Shown: in pieces, positions 1 through 9,101 of the stretch
Layout: every line of letters begins with the position of its first letter
Position numbering within the stretch: the first letter of the stretch is position 1
DNA from: Muribaculaceae bacterium
GTDB taxonomy: Bacteria > Bacteroidota > Bacteroidia > Bacteroidales > Muribaculaceae
DNA length: 48,643 nucleotides
Direction: 5' to 3'
Assembly: GCA_029062005.1 (NCBI GenBank)
Contig: JAIDQZ010000096.1
Coordinates: forward strand, 1 to 48,643
Notes under the pieces: generated by a model
The model's input: only the letters and a program-made list of their open reading frames with translations
What the model was told of the DNA's origin: nothing
Databases searched by the model: none
Made by a program: the position numbers and the translations under genes

Positions 1-399
1 ACTATCATTCACCAGAACAAGGGTGATGAAAACGCGAGAGGACATATCGGTACAGAAATCAATAACAAATCGGAGACCGTACTTAAAGTCGAAAAGGACA
101 ATCATAATGAATCTGTCAGCACTGTCGAGGCTGTTTATATACGTGACATTACATTCCCTTCCTTCGCATTCCAGATAAATTCATCTGCGCTCCCCGAACT
201 GCTTCTCAACTACGAAGCATCAAAAGATTCAAAAGGTAACGTTGCTTGGAATCCATATTTCGATATTACGGAAGATATGCATCGGAAAGTGAATCGAATT
301 TACATTCTTTGCGAGGAATGGTTTTCCACACACCATGCAGTGACGCATTATCTTCGCTTTGCTTTCAGGCATTGTTTTCGTCTATTATTATCACATTGA
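1..399 (+). CDS. C-terminal fragment of a mobile-element-type AAA ATPase (5' end outside window)
   Basis: Frame 1 is open from the first base to a TGA at 397-399 (132 residues). The first 90 residues (HQNKGDENARGHIGTEINNK, then TVLKVEK and FPSFAFQINSSALPEL) resemble the end of the RecA/AAA-like ATPases found in Bacteroidetes conjugative and mobilizable elements, where a 'hqNk..dnarGHlGTEl.nKsEtv' stretch follows the ATPase core. This is recognition from memory. The last 45 residues are rich in His, Phe, Arg and Cys and do not look like the family, so the C-terminus may be frameshifted or truncated. Frame 3 is also open over 246-446, which fits a frameshift near 280-300. A complete gene would be far longer and start upstream. 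What lies upstream is unknown. Confidence 0.5.
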   Translation, partial: TIIHQNKGDENARGHIGTEINNKSETVLKVEKDNHNESVSTVEAVYIRDITFPSFAFQINSSALPELLLNYEASKDSKGNVAWNPYFDITEDMHRKVNRIYILCEEWFSTHHAVTHYLRFAFRHCFRLLLSH

Positions 400-446
400 C
401 GTCCATATTTGTAACGCTAATATACATCATTGTCGAAAATCTGTAA

Positions 447-465
447 TTGTACAAATATGGTACAA
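447..465. repeat. Short inverted repeat TTGTAC-N7-GTACAA
   Basis: TTGTAC at 447-452 and GTACAA at 460-465 are exact reverse complements across a 7-nt AT spacer. The repeat lies between the mobile-element ATPase tail and the dnaK terminator. It could be an operator or a remnant of the element's end; nothing else supports either. Confidence 0.3.
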
Positions 466-516
466 AATAAGCTAAAAATCCGAATAAAACACGAATCGGA
501 CATCAATATAGACATA

Positions 517-553
517 AAAATATGGTGCAACTCATTGAGCTACACCATATTTT
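517..553. terminator. Intrinsic terminator of dnaK, possibly bidirectional
   Basis: AAAATATGGTG at 517-527 pairs perfectly with CACCATATTTT at 543-553. Read on the minus strand the hairpin begins about 20 nt after the dnaK stop codon and ends in a U-rich tract. The plus-strand side also ends in T's, so it could terminate both converging transcripts. Confidence 0.7.
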
Positions 554-573
554 ATTATTAATTATTGTGTGTA

Positions 574-2466
574 TTATTTCACTTCTTCGAAGTCTACGTC
601 AGTCACGTCTTTCTCATCAGGATTCGGAGCCTGCTGCTGAGCACCAGCGCCTGCTGCACCAGCCTGCTGCTGAGCTGCGTAGATGTCCTGTGCTGCTGCC
701 TGGAGAGCATCGCTAAGAGCCTTTTCTACAGAATCGATGTCTTCTACAAGCTGCTGTTTGTGGACTTCTTTGAGACGATCAAGAGCCGCATTCACCGGAG
801 CGAGCTTGTCAGCAGGAATCTTATCGCCGAGTTCCTTCAGCTGTTTTTCAGTCTGGAAGATCATAGAGTCTGCATGGTTGAGCTTGTCGACACGTTCCTT
901 TGCCTTCTTATCGGCTGCTTCATTTGCCTTAGCCTCGTCACGCATACGGTTGATCTCAGCCTCAGTAAGACCGGAAGAAGCCTCGATACGGATTGACTGT
1001 TCCTTACCGGTTGCCTTATCCTTTGCGGTCACGTTAAGAATACCGTTGGCGTCCACCTCAAATGTAACCTCAATCTGGGGCACACCACGCGGAGCCGGTG
1101 CGATACCTCCAAGATTGAATTCACCGAGGAGCTTGTTGTCGGCAGCCATAGGACGTTCACCCTGGAGAACACGGATTGTAACCTCCGGCTGATTGTCTGC
1201 CGCTGTAGAGAATGTCTCGCTCTTACGGGTAGGTATTGTGGTGTTGGCATCGATAAGCTTCGTCATAACGCCACCCATAGTCTCTATACCGATCGAAAGA
1301 GGAACGACATCAAGAAGAAGCACATCTTTCACGTCACCGCTCAATACACCACCCTGGATAGCAGCACCGATTGCAACCACCTCATCAGGGTTAACTGACT
1401 TGTTGGGTTCCTTACCAAAGATCTGCTTAACCTTTTCCTGGATAGCAGGAATACGGGTAGAACCACCTACGAGGATGACTTCATTGATCTCGCTTGCAGA
1501 AAGACCTGCATCTTTGAGAGCCTGCACGCAAGGAGCTGCAACTGCATCAATAAGCTTCTCTGAAAGCTGCTCGAACTTTGCTCGGGTAAGTGTCTTCACA
1601 AGGTGCTTCGGACCTGAAGCAGTAGCTGTAATATAAGGAAGGTTGATCTCAGTAGAAGTAGAGCTTGAAAGTTCCACCTTTGCCTTCTCAGCAGCTTCTT
1701 TAAGACGCTGCATTGCCATCGGATCCTGACGGAGATCTACACCTTCGTCTTTCTTGAATTCGTCAGCGAGCCAGTCGATGATCACGTGGTCGAAGTCATC
1801 ACCACCGAGGTGAGTATCACCGTTGGTTGACTTTACTTCAAACACACCGTCACCAAGTTCGAGGATAGAGATATCAAATGTACCGCCACCAAGGTCGAAT
1901 ACAGCGATCTTCTGTTCAGTCTGGCTCTTGTCAAGACCATATGCGAGCGCAGCTGCAGTAGGCTCGTTCACGATACGGCGAACCTTAAGACCGGCGATTT
2001 CACCTGCTTCCTTGGTTGCCTGACGCTGAGAATCGTCAAAGTATGCGGGCACAGTAATCACAGCTTCTGTAACCTCCTGACCAAGATAATCTTCGGCAGT
2101 CTTCTTCATCTTCTGGAGAATCATTGCAGAAATCTCCTGCGGAGTGTAGTCACGACCGTCAATATCCACCTTCGGGATATCGTTCTGGCAAACAACTTTA
2201 TAAGGAACACGCTTGATTTCGTCTTCCACCTGAGAGCATTTCTCTCCCATGAATCTCTTGATAGAGTAGATAGTCCTTGTAGGATTGGTGACAGCCTGAC
2301 GCTTTGCAGGATCACCTACTTTCCTCTCGCCTCCGTCTACAAATGCCACTACAGAAGGTGTGGTGTTTCGTCCTTCGGCGTTAGGTATAACAACAGGGTC
2401 TTTACCTTCAAGTACGGCAACACAACTATTTGTGGTGCCAAGGTCAATACCAATAATCTTTCCCAT
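574..2466 (-). CDS. dnaK: Molecular chaperone DnaK (Hsp70)
   Basis: Cytosolic ATP-driven chaperone that folds nascent and stress-damaged proteins with DnaJ and GrpE. At 630 residues it has the usual bacterial length. The chain opens [14 protein letters not shown], the phosphate-1 signature of the Hsp70 ATPase. The [13 protein letters not shown] phosphate-2 motif and the [10 protein letters not shown] signature follow. The substrate-binding domain covers roughly residues 385-540, then comes an alpha-helical lid and a Gln/Ala-rich tail ending in DVDFEEVK. The frame stays open 47 codons upstream, but those residues do not resemble Hsp70, so the start is the ATG at 2466. The gene is monocistronic with a terminator directly downstream. 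dnaJ and grpE are not in the window. Confidence 0.97.
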   Translation of the reverse strand: MGKIIGIDLGTTNSCVAVLEGKDPVVIPNAEGRNTTPSVVAFVDGGERKVGDPAKRQAVTNPTRTIYSIKRFMGEKCSQVEDEIKRVPYKVVCQNDIPKVDIDGRDYTPQEISAMILQKMKKTAEDYLGQEVTEAVITVPAYFDDSQRQATKEAGEIAGLKVRRIVNEPTAAALAYGLDKSQTEQKIAVFDLGGGTFDISILELGDGVFEVKSTNGDTHLGGDDFDHVIIDWLADEFKKDEGVDLRQDPMAMQRLKEAAEKAKVELSSSTSTEINLPYITATASGPKHLVKTLTRAKFEQLSEKLIDAVAAPCVQALKDAGLSASEINEVILVGGSTRIPAIQEKVKQIFGKEPNKSVNPDEVVAIGAAIQGGVLSGDVKDVLLLDVVPLSIGIETMGGVMTKLIDANTTIPTRKSETFSTAADNQPEVTIRVLQGERPMAADNKLLGEFNLGGIAPAPRGVPQIEVTFEVDANGILNVTAKDKATGKEQSIRIEASSGLTEAEINRMRDEAKANEAADKKAKERVDKLNHADSMIFQTEKQLKELGDKIPADKLAPVNAALDRLKEVHKQQLVEDIDSVEKALSDALQAAAQDIYAAQQQAGAAGAGAQQQAPNPDEKDVTDVDFEEVK

Positions 2467-2836
2467 GATATTTTTCAAATTTATTTTAGTTAATAATTTC
2501 GTTATTTCTATCCGTCGGCGAAACCTCAGCTTTTCCAAATGGACCGTCCGGATTTCGCTTCCGTCTGATATATTAACAAATGACGTGCTAAATGTTTCAC
2601 TTTTCATAAAAAACGCTCATTCACATATCACAAAATACTATAAATCATACATATAGTAACCCATACACCTTTTAATAAACCGTTAAAAACAATGTCATAA
2701 ACCGTGTCAAAACTGACAAAAACAAAAAAAATAACAAAAAATAACGAAATATTAAGATATTTTTAGTAATTTTGCACTCCTAAGAAACTATATCCCAATT
2801 TAGAGTCCGCCTCAAAGGGCGACAATAGATAAAAAT
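2467..2836. other. Divergent intergenic region between dnaK and spt
   Basis: About 370 AT-rich bases hold the control regions of both genes. A clear promoter element for spt lies at 2767-2774. For dnaK the only match to the minus-strand TAnnTTTG element is TAAATTTG at 2476-2483, only 9 nt before the start codon and without a good -33 partner, so its promoter is unresolved. No CIRCE-like HrcA repeat (TTAGCACTC-N9-GAGTGCTAA) is visible. Confidence 0.6.
2767..2774 (+). promoter_or_regulatory. Promoter -7 element (TAATTTTG) for the spt operon
   Basis: TAATTTTG matches the Bacteroidetes primary-sigma -7 consensus TAnnTTTG, followed by GCAC. It lies about 63 nt before the spt ATG. No clear TTTG is seen 19-20 nt upstream. 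Confidence 0.6.
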
Positions 2837-4024
2837 ATGAAGAAACTACAGGAAAAGCTATCGCAATACGATGCCCCGCAGAAAGCTAAAGCCGCGGGAG
2901 TATATCCATATTTCCGTCCCATCTCAAGTGAGCAGAACACAGAGGTTCTAATGAATGGAAAGAAGGTCCTGATGTTCGGATCAAATTCATATATGGGACT
3001 CACAAACCATCCGAAAGTGATCGAGGCTGCCGTAGCGGCGACTAAAAAATACGGTACAGGTATGGCAGGAAGCCCGTTCCTGAACGGTACACTCGACATA
3101 CATAAAGAACTTGAGGCCCGTATTGCCGACTATGTAGGAAAAGATGACGCTATCGTCTACTCTACAGGCTTCGGGACAAATCTTGGAGTAGTCAGCACTC
3201 TCACCGGAAGGGAAGATTATGTGATATGCGACGAGCAGGACCATGCTTCAATTGTCGAAGGCAGACGTCTGTCGTTCTCTCAGCCACTCAAATATAAGCA
3301 CAACGACATGGAATCTCTTGAGAACGTGTTGAAAAAGTGCAAGCCCGACAGCATCAAGCTCATCGTCACCGATAGTGTTTTCTCAATGGAAGGCGATGTT
3401 GCCAAACTCCCCGAGATGGTGGATCTGGCAAAAAAATATGATGCCAGCCTGATGGTAGACGAGGCTCACGGCATAGGAGTTTTCGGAGAAGGGGGACGCG
3501 GAGTAGTCAACCACTTCGGTCTCACAAAAGATGTGGACCTTATCATGGGTACATTCTCCAAATCATTCGCCTCTCTCGGTGGATTCATTGCCACTGATAA
3601 AGAAATCACAAACTTCCTCCGCCATCATTCCAGAAGCTACATATTCACAGCTTCAATCACTCCGGCATCCACAGCGGCAGCTCTTGCGGCAATGGACATC
3701 ATGCTTGCAGAGCCGGAACGACAGAAGCATCTTTGGGACATCACCAACTATGCCCTTGAAAACTTCCGTGCCATGGGCTGCGAGATCGGGCATACCTCCA
3801 CCCCGATCATTCCTCTTTTCATAAGAGATGACTACAAGACTTTCGCAGTAACCCGTGATCTACTTGATGAAGGGGTGTTTGTGAATCCTGTTGTATCTCC
3901 GGCAGTAGCTCCGCAAGACACACTTATCCGTTATTCACTTATGGCTACTCATACCAAGGAGCAGGTCACAAGATCGCTTGAAGCAATACAGAAAGTATTT
4001 AAAAAGCACGGAATCATAAAGTGA
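2837..4024 (+). CDS. spt: Serine palmitoyltransferase-type alpha-oxoamine synthase
   Basis: PLP enzyme that condenses serine with a long-chain acyl-CoA to 3-ketosphinganine, the first step of Bacteroidetes sphingolipid synthesis. The 395 residues are a single fold-type I aminotransferase-like domain. Visible are the cofactor-stacking His in DHASIV (H136), the PLP-ring Asp in DEAHGIG (D208, with H211), and the Schiff-base Lys in GTFSKSFASLGG (K242). Sister enzymes of the family (KBL, BioF, HemA) share these motifs. The Spt call rests on close resemblance to Bacteroides serine palmitoyltransferase and on taxonomic context. The stop codon overlaps the next start by 4 nt (GTGA), implying translational coupling with tgt. 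Confidence 0.88.
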   Translation: MKKLQEKLSQYDAPQKAKAAGVYPYFRPISSEQNTEVLMNGKKVLMFGSNSYMGLTNHPKVIEAAVAATKKYGTGMAGSPFLNGTLDIHKELEARIADYVGKDDAIVYSTGFGTNLGVVSTLTGREDYVICDEQDHASIVEGRRLSFSQPLKYKHNDMESLENVLKKCKPDSIKLIVTDSVFSMEGDVAKLPEMVDLAKKYDASLMVDEAHGIGVFGEGGRGVVNHFGLTKDVDLIMGTFSKSFASLGGFIATDKEITNFLRHHSRSYIFTASITPASTAAALAAMDIMLAEPERQKHLWDITNYALENFRAMGCEIGHTSTPIIPLFIRDDYKTFAVTRDLLDEGVFVNPVVSPAVAPQDTLIRYSLMATHTKEQVTRSLEAIQKVFKKHGIIK

Positions 4025-5160
4025 GATCCCTCGAATTCAAACTCGAACATACCTGCCCCGGCTCCCAAGCCAGGGCAGGCATCATTACTACGGCACATGG
4101 ACAGATCAAGACTCCTATCTTCATGCCGGTTGGCACAGTCGGAAGCGTCAAGGCTGTCCACCAACATGAACTCAGGGATGATATAAAAGCCCAGATCATA
4201 CTCGGGAACACTTATCATCTTTATCTGCGACCGGGTCTTGACATATTGCGCAGTGCAGGCGGACTACACAAGTTTATAGGCTGGGAACGCCCGATCCTTA
4301 CTGATTCAGGAGGGTTTCAGGTATTCTCGCTCTCAGGCAACCGCAAGCTTAAAGAGGAAGGAGCATATTTCAGAAGCCATATCGACGGTAGCAAACATCT
4401 TTTTACTCCTGAAAGTGTCGTAGACATTCAGCGCGTCATAGGGGCTGACATAATGATGGCACTTGACGAGTGCACACCCGGTGACGCTGACTACGAATAT
4501 GCAAAAAAGTCACTCGGTCTCACCCACCGCTGGCTTACAAGAGGATGGAAACAATACCGGGAGACAGAAGGACTATATGGCTATCCCCAGACATTTTTCC
4601 CCATCGTTCAAGGTTGCGTCTATCCTGACTTACGAAAGGAGTCAGCGAAGTTTGTGACAGATCTTGATGCCGACGGAAATGCTATCGGCGGTCTCGCTGT
4701 AGGAGAACCTACTGAAAAGATGTACGAGATGATTGAGATCGTCAACGACATACTCCCGTCAGCTCGTCCGCGCTATCTGATGGGTGTCGGAACTCCAGCC
4801 AATATCCTTGAGGCGATCGACAGAGGAGTGGATATGATGGATTGCGTAATGCCCACCCGCAATGGTCGCAACGGCATGCTCTTCACCCGCAACGGCATAA
4901 TGAACATGCGCAATAAAAAATGGGCAGACGATTTTTCTCCGCTCGATCCCGGTGGTCCAGCGTATGTGGATGAAGTGTATAGCAAGGCATATGTCAGGCA
5001 TCTCTTTATTGCTAACGAACTTCTTGCCATGCAGATAGCAAGCATTCATAATCTGGGCTTCTACCTGTGGCTCGTGGAAGAGGCAAGAAAGCATATCGAA
5101 GAAGGCGATTTCCCGGCATGGAAAAGGGAGATGGTAGAAAGAGTTACTTCGAGAATGTAA
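4021..5160 (+). CDS. tgt: tRNA-guanine transglycosylase (Tgt)
   Basis: Exchanges the wobble guanine of GUN-anticodon tRNAs for a queuosine precursor. The 379 residues form the usual TIM barrel. Visible are LTDSGGFQVFSL with the general-base Asp (D95), ALDECTP (C151), GGLAVGE around residue 224, and DCVMPTRNGRNG with the nucleophile Asp (D274). The sequence keeps the bacterial Cys and Val of the base pocket. The normal zinc site CxCxxC...H is not intact: the three Cys positions read Gly312, Ala314 and Asp317, while the His (H343, IHNL) is kept. The start is a GTG that overlaps the spt stop. No queuosine synthesis gene is nearby. Confidence 0.95.
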   Translation: MRSLEFKLEHTCPGSQARAGIITTAHGQIKTPIFMPVGTVGSVKAVHQHELRDDIKAQIILGNTYHLYLRPGLDILRSAGGLHKFIGWERPILTDSGGFQVFSLSGNRKLKEEGAYFRSHIDGSKHLFTPESVVDIQRVIGADIMMALDECTPGDADYEYAKKSLGLTHRWLTRGWKQYRETEGLYGYPQTFFPIVQGCVYPDLRKESAKFVTDLDADGNAIGGLAVGEPTEKMYEMIEIVNDILPSARPRYLMGVGTPANILEAIDRGVDMMDCVMPTRNGRNGMLFTRNGIMNMRNKKWADDFSPLDPGGPAYVDEVYSKAYVRHLFIANELLAMQIASIHNLGFYLWLVEEARKHIEEGDFPAWKREMVERVTSRM

Positions 5161-5193
5161 AGACATTAATCATCTGAATCATTCGGATCGACT

Positions 5194-6459
5194 GTGACTG
5201 AAGAAAATAAGGACATAATTGCATCTGTCAGTTCAAGCGATGATATCCATGAGGATGCCATCGTTGATGCCATGCCATTATCCGATGAGATCCATGTGAC
5301 AGAAGATACAGGAGATCGCGTCAATATCCCACTATCCGGAAAACAAAAAAGGGAAAAACTTCGTTTTCGCTTCAGAAATCCGCTGCCTATCATAGACAGA
5401 TATATCCTTAAGAAATTTCTCGGGACATATTTTCTTGCCACGATACTTCTGCTTCTTGTGATTGCCATGTTTGACATCACAGAGAAACTCGATGCGTTCC
5501 TCACCGCCCCTCTCAAGGAAACACTCCTTGACTATTTCGCCTCGTTCCTGCCCTACTTTGCAAATCAGCTATCACCACTTTTCGTATTTATCTCAGTAAT
5601 ATTCTTCACTACAAAGCTTGCCGACAATTCGGAAATTATCGCCATGCTCTCAAGCGGCATTACTTTCCGAAGGCTGTTACGACCGTATATGATCGGCGCC
5701 GCCATTATAGCGGCTCTTACATTCGTGCTATCAAACTATATCATTCCTCCCACCAATGTAAAGAGAATAGCCTACACTAACAAATATGTCAGAAACAAGG
5801 CTGTGGAATACGGTACCAACATCCAGCTCATGGTCAGACCTGGAGAAGTGGCATACATAGGACGGTTTGACAACACCACTAAGCAAGGATATCGGTTTTC
5901 CTTAGATAAATTCAAGGACAAGGCACTTGTCTCCCGACTCACGGCAAGCTCAGTAGAATATGATTCGACAAGGAGCTACCATTGGAAACTCAGAGACTAT
6001 ATGATCAGAGATTTCGATGGCATGAACGAAAGTATCCGAAAAGGAAGTAATCTCGACAGCATTATTCCAATTGAACCGAAGGATTTCCTTATTGCAGCCA
6101 ACGACCAGGAAATGCTCACTACTCCACAGCTGAGTGACTATATCAGAAAGCAGAAAATGAGAGGAGTGGCAAATATAAAGAAATTCGAGATAGAAAAGGA
6201 AAAACGCCTTGCGGAGACGGCTGCCGCCTTTATCCTGACACTTATAGGCATGTCGCTTTCCTCCAAAAAGATAAAAGGGGGAATGGGTATAAATATTGGA
6301 ATTGGTCTGACATTAAGTTTCAGCTATATTTTATTCAGCACCATTACTTCTTCTTTTGCCATCAACGGCTACACTTCTCCTGCCGTAGCCATGGAGATTC
6401 CCAATATTGTATATCTTCTGATAGGAATAATACTCTATCGCAGAGCTTCAAAATTTTAG
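5194..6459 (+). CDS. LptF/LptG-family lipopolysaccharide export permease
   Basis: Inner-membrane permease of the YjgP/YjgQ family, which with LptB extracts LPS from the inner membrane toward the LptC-A-D bridge. The 421-residue chain has a soluble acidic N-terminus of about 60 residues, a first membrane segment near 72-96 (RYILKKFLGTYFLA is typical of the family), further segments near 120-145 and 155-180, a periplasmic domain around 190-330, and three C-terminal segments ending near 418. The first start is a GTG at 5194; an internal ATG at residue 30 would remove part of the unusual acidic leader. It lies 33 nt after tgt and is probably cotranscribed. Whether it is LptF or LptG cannot be decided from sequence alone. 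Confidence 0.88.
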   Translation: MTEENKDIIASVSSSDDIHEDAIVDAMPLSDEIHVTEDTGDRVNIPLSGKQKREKLRFRFRNPLPIIDRYILKKFLGTYFLATILLLLVIAMFDITEKLDAFLTAPLKETLLDYFASFLPYFANQLSPLFVFISVIFFTTKLADNSEIIAMLSSGITFRRLLRPYMIGAAIIAALTFVLSNYIIPPTNVKRIAYTNKYVRNKAVEYGTNIQLMVRPGEVAYIGRFDNTTKQGYRFSLDKFKDKALVSRLTASSVEYDSTRSYHWKLRDYMIRDFDGMNESIRKGSNLDSIIPIEPKDFLIAANDQEMLTTPQLSDYIRKQKMRGVANIKKFEIEKEKRLAETAAAFILTLIGMSLSSKKIKGGMGINIGIGLTLSFSYILFSTITSSFAINGYTSPAVAMEIPNIVYLLIGIILYRRASKF

Positions 6460-6516
6460 GAGCGTATAATTTATTTGACCGGACACTTAAAAAGAGACAA
6501 TTCTGTCTATTTTCAT

Positions 6517-6547
6517 TTTGAACATACAGATTATTTTTGTAATTTTG
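6517..6547 (+). promoter_or_regulatory. Promoter TTTG-N19-TAATTTTG
   Basis: TTTG at 6517-6520 and TAATTTTG at 6540-6547 are 19 nt apart, a full match to the Bacteroidetes housekeeping promoter. It lies about 92 nt upstream of the acyltransferase start and defines a new transcription unit. Confidence 0.8.
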
Positions 6548-6639
6548 CAGATAAGGAGAAAAAGTTTCTCTTCATTTCATAATTTATAAAATAAGAAAGC
6601 GGCATCTGACCGCCAACCCAAAATACAAGTAGTGTTGAG

Positions 6640-7815
6640 ATGACAAACAAGGATTTCGATTTCAGCGACATAGCGCCACACGATGACTCAGTCTTCCGCA
6701 CGATCCTGGACAAACTTATTATTGATCCGGGATTTCTTCATGCAATCTCTTATGTGATGCCCAAAGAGGATGTCCCCGCCCTTCTTGAGGAATTGAAGAG
6801 GATTGACAACAGGCATGATTTTCAGCACAAGATAATGTTCCCGTTTCTCGAAATGCTTGGAAAGACAACTACTTCAGGCATCACTCTCGGAGGAACGAAA
6901 TACTTCAATCCGGCTCTCAACTACACTTTCATCACCAATCATCGCGATATAGTTCTTGACGCTTCTTTCCTTAATCTCACATTCCTCAGACGCGGATGGC
7001 CCACTTCTGAAGTGGCCATAGGAAACAATCTGCTCGTATTTGATTGGATTTCAGACCTTGTCAGACTCAACAACAGTTTCATCGTAAAACGCAACACCGG
7101 ACTTCGAGAAGGACTTGAAGCCGCCAAAAAGCTTTCCGCATATATCCATTACGCAATAATGGAAAAGCATGAATCTGTGTGGATCGCGCAGCGCGAAGGT
7201 CGTGCAAAAGATTCGAGCGACCATACACAGGAATCACTTGTCAAGATGCTCTCGATGGGTGGTGAAGGCACTTTCATGAATAAAATCAAGGAGATCAATC
7301 TTATGCCTGTATCCATAAGCTATGAGTATGATCCCAACGACTATCTGAAGGTAAAGGAATTTCTGCTCCGAAGAAGAAATCCGGATTTCAAGAAATCACA
7401 GAGAGACGATCTTTTCTCTATGGAGATCGGAATGCTTCAGTTCAAGGGGAAGGTGCATTTCCAGCTGACACCCAGAATAAATGTCAGGATAGATGAAATA
7501 GGTGAATTTAAAGACACCAATAAAGCTGCCAAATACGTATGTGCACTGATTGACTCTGCCATTCACAGAGGATACGAAATATTTCCGATCAACTATGTCG
7601 CATACGACTCCCTACATTCCACCGAACGATTCGCGCATAAATACACCGAAGAAGAAAAGAAGGAATGTCTCGCATATTTTGACAGTCAGCTTACTAAAAT
7701 CGATGTGGAAGACATCACCGAAGAAGAGCAGTCGTTTATGAAGGAAATGATACTTATCATGTATGCCAATCCGCTTAAAAACAAACTAAAATCAATATTA
7801 GGAGGATTTGAGTGA
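6640..7815 (+). CDS. Glycerolphosphate/lysophospholipid acyltransferase-like protein
   Basis: Probable membrane-associated acyltransferase. The catalytic HX4D motif is visible in ITNHRDIVLDASF (around residues 99-104). A later WIAQREGRAKDSSD stretch matches the acceptor-binding EG(T)R block of PlsB/PlsC-type enzymes. At 391 residues it is longer than typical PlsC (about 240) and shorter than PlsB (about 800). It resembles a Bacteroidetes-conserved group annotated as 1-acyl-glycerol-3-phosphate acyltransferase. No hydrophobic transmembrane segment stands out. Its acyl donor and acceptor cannot be inferred; phospholipid or ornithine/glycine-lipid acylation are both possible. The stop overlaps the next start (TGATG), so the two are coupled. 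Confidence 0.75.
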   Translation: MTNKDFDFSDIAPHDDSVFRTILDKLIIDPGFLHAISYVMPKEDVPALLEELKRIDNRHDFQHKIMFPFLEMLGKTTTSGITLGGTKYFNPALNYTFITNHRDIVLDASFLNLTFLRRGWPTSEVAIGNNLLVFDWISDLVRLNNSFIVKRNTGLREGLEAAKKLSAYIHYAIMEKHESVWIAQREGRAKDSSDHTQESLVKMLSMGGEGTFMNKIKEINLMPVSISYEYDPNDYLKVKEFLLRRRNPDFKKSQRDDLFSMEIGMLQFKGKVHFQLTPRINVRIDEIGEFKDTNKAAKYVCALIDSAIHRGYEIFPINYVAYDSLHSTERFAHKYTEEEKKECLAYFDSQLTKIDVEDITEEEQSFMKEMILIMYANPLKNKLKSILGGFE

Positions 7816-9101
7816 TGAGACTTCCGTTAGCCGCCATTATCATTTTGTTCGTAGCCAGTATCCTCACCGACTTCTATATCTGGCTTGATATACGTCAGGG
7901 ACGGTCACGCAACCGATGGGCATGGAGCAATGCATATGCAATCTCATCCCTCATTCTCTGGATATTTCTTGGTGTTACCGTAGCGCTACCACGTCGGGAT
8001 CTTGACGGCGGAATATACGCTGTCATGTGGATGCTGACCTCATATTTAAGCATCTACATTCCAAAGTTCGTATATTGCATATTCTCAATATTAGGCAGGA
8101 TACCTCTAATTTTCAGAGGCAGGAGGTGGCTGTGGATGAATTATGCAGGTGCCTTCATAGGCATCATATGCTTTGCCCTCGTCTGGCATGGTATCCTGTA
8201 TACACGCACGCATCCGCAGCACGTCAACGTCACGCTTAATTCCGAACGAATTCCCGACAGTTTTGACGGGTATAGGATTGTGCATATTTCCGACCTTCAT
8301 CTCGGCACCTGGAACAACAATACCGGATTTGTGTCAGAATTCGTCACCTCTATAAACAATATGAAGCCTGATCTGATCGTCTTTACAGGCGATATAGTCA
8401 ACCAAAAATCAGACGAAATAAAGCCATTTCTGAATATTCTTTCGAGGCTGGAAGCAGCTGACGGAGTCTATTCCATACTCGGCAATCATGATTACGGCGA
8501 TTATGTAGACTGGCCATCAAAATCGGCAAAAGAAGAAAATCTTGAAAAACTGAAGGAATATCAGAAAGAAGCCGGTTGGAAAATGCTCAACAATGATCAT
8601 GATTTCATTGTCAGGAGCAATGGGCAGAAACGTGATTCCATCGCAATCATCGGCGTTGAGAACTGGGGGGAACCTCCGTTTGCAAGATACGGTGATCTTG
8701 GTGCAGCCTATCCTAATGAAAACGGGAAGGGACTCCGGGATAATAATTTCAAGATTCTCCTCACCCACAATCCTGAGCACTGGGTGCGTCAGGTAAGAAA
8801 AAACACGAATATCGACCTAAGTCTTTCAGGGCATACCCATGCATGGCAGATGAGTCTCGATGCTTTCGGCAGAAGATTCTCTCCAAGTTCATTCAGGTAT
8901 CCCACATGGGGGGGATTCTATACCGAAAATGGGATAGGTGAAATAGAAGATTTCGGGAATCCAGTGACTACAGGAGGTCTTGAGAGATCTTTAGACCATC
9001 CATCGCTATATGTCAATATCGGTGCCGGGGAAGTCGGAATGCCCTTCAGGATTCTTGACAGCAATCCGGAGATAACTATTATCACATTGAAGAAGAAATG
9101 A
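7815..9101 (+). CDS. Membrane-anchored metallophosphoesterase (YkuE-like)
   Basis: Calcineurin-like phosphoesterase with an N-terminal membrane domain. Four hydrophobic segments lie near residues 4-24, 43-60, 68-95 and 108-130. The catalytic domain then shows every metal-site block: HISDLHLG (D160, H162), FTGDIVN, LGNHDYG, LTHNPEHW and LSGHTHAWQ. The layout matches YkuE/LpxG-like lipid-directed phosphoesterases; the substrate is not known. The ATG at 7815 is chosen over the GTG at 7812 because it forms the TGATG overlap with the previous stop and sits 9 nt after GGAGG. The stop overlaps the folK-like ATG by 4 nt (ATGA). Confidence 0.85.
   Translation: MRLPLAAIIILFVASILTDFYIWLDIRQGRSRNRWAWSNAYAISSLILWIFLGVTVALPRRDLDGGIYAVMWMLTSYLSIYIPKFVYCIFSILGRIPLIFRGRRWLWMNYAGAFIGIICFALVWHGILYTRTHPQHVNVTLNSERIPDSFDGYRIVHISDLHLGTWNNNTGFVSEFVTSINNMKPDLIVFTGDIVNQKSDEIKPFLNILSRLEAADGVYSILGNHDYGDYVDWPSKSAKEENLEKLKEYQKEAGWKMLNNDHDFIVRSNGQKRDSIAIIGVENWGEPPFARYGDLGAAYPNENGKGLRDNNFKILLTHNPEHWVRQVRKNTNIDLSLSGHTHAWQMSLDAFGRRFSPSSFRYPTWGGFYTENGIGEIEDFGNPVTTGGLERSLDHPSLYVNIGAGEVGMPFRILDSNPEITIITLKKK

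Noticed and set aside
574..1636. Long plus-strand open frames opposite dnaK (and similar ones opposite clpB and sprA)
   Set aside because: They are antisense shadows of strongly conserved genes and have Ser/Arg-rich composition typical of reverse frames.
2476..2483. TAAATTTG as the dnaK promoter
   Set aside because: It would give an almost leaderless mRNA and lacks a -33 partner; unlike recR there is ample upstream space for another promoter, so it is not called.
2467..2607. 47-codon N-terminal extension of dnaK
   Set aside because: The frame is open but the residues do not resemble Hsp70, and [14 protein letters not shown] is the expected start.
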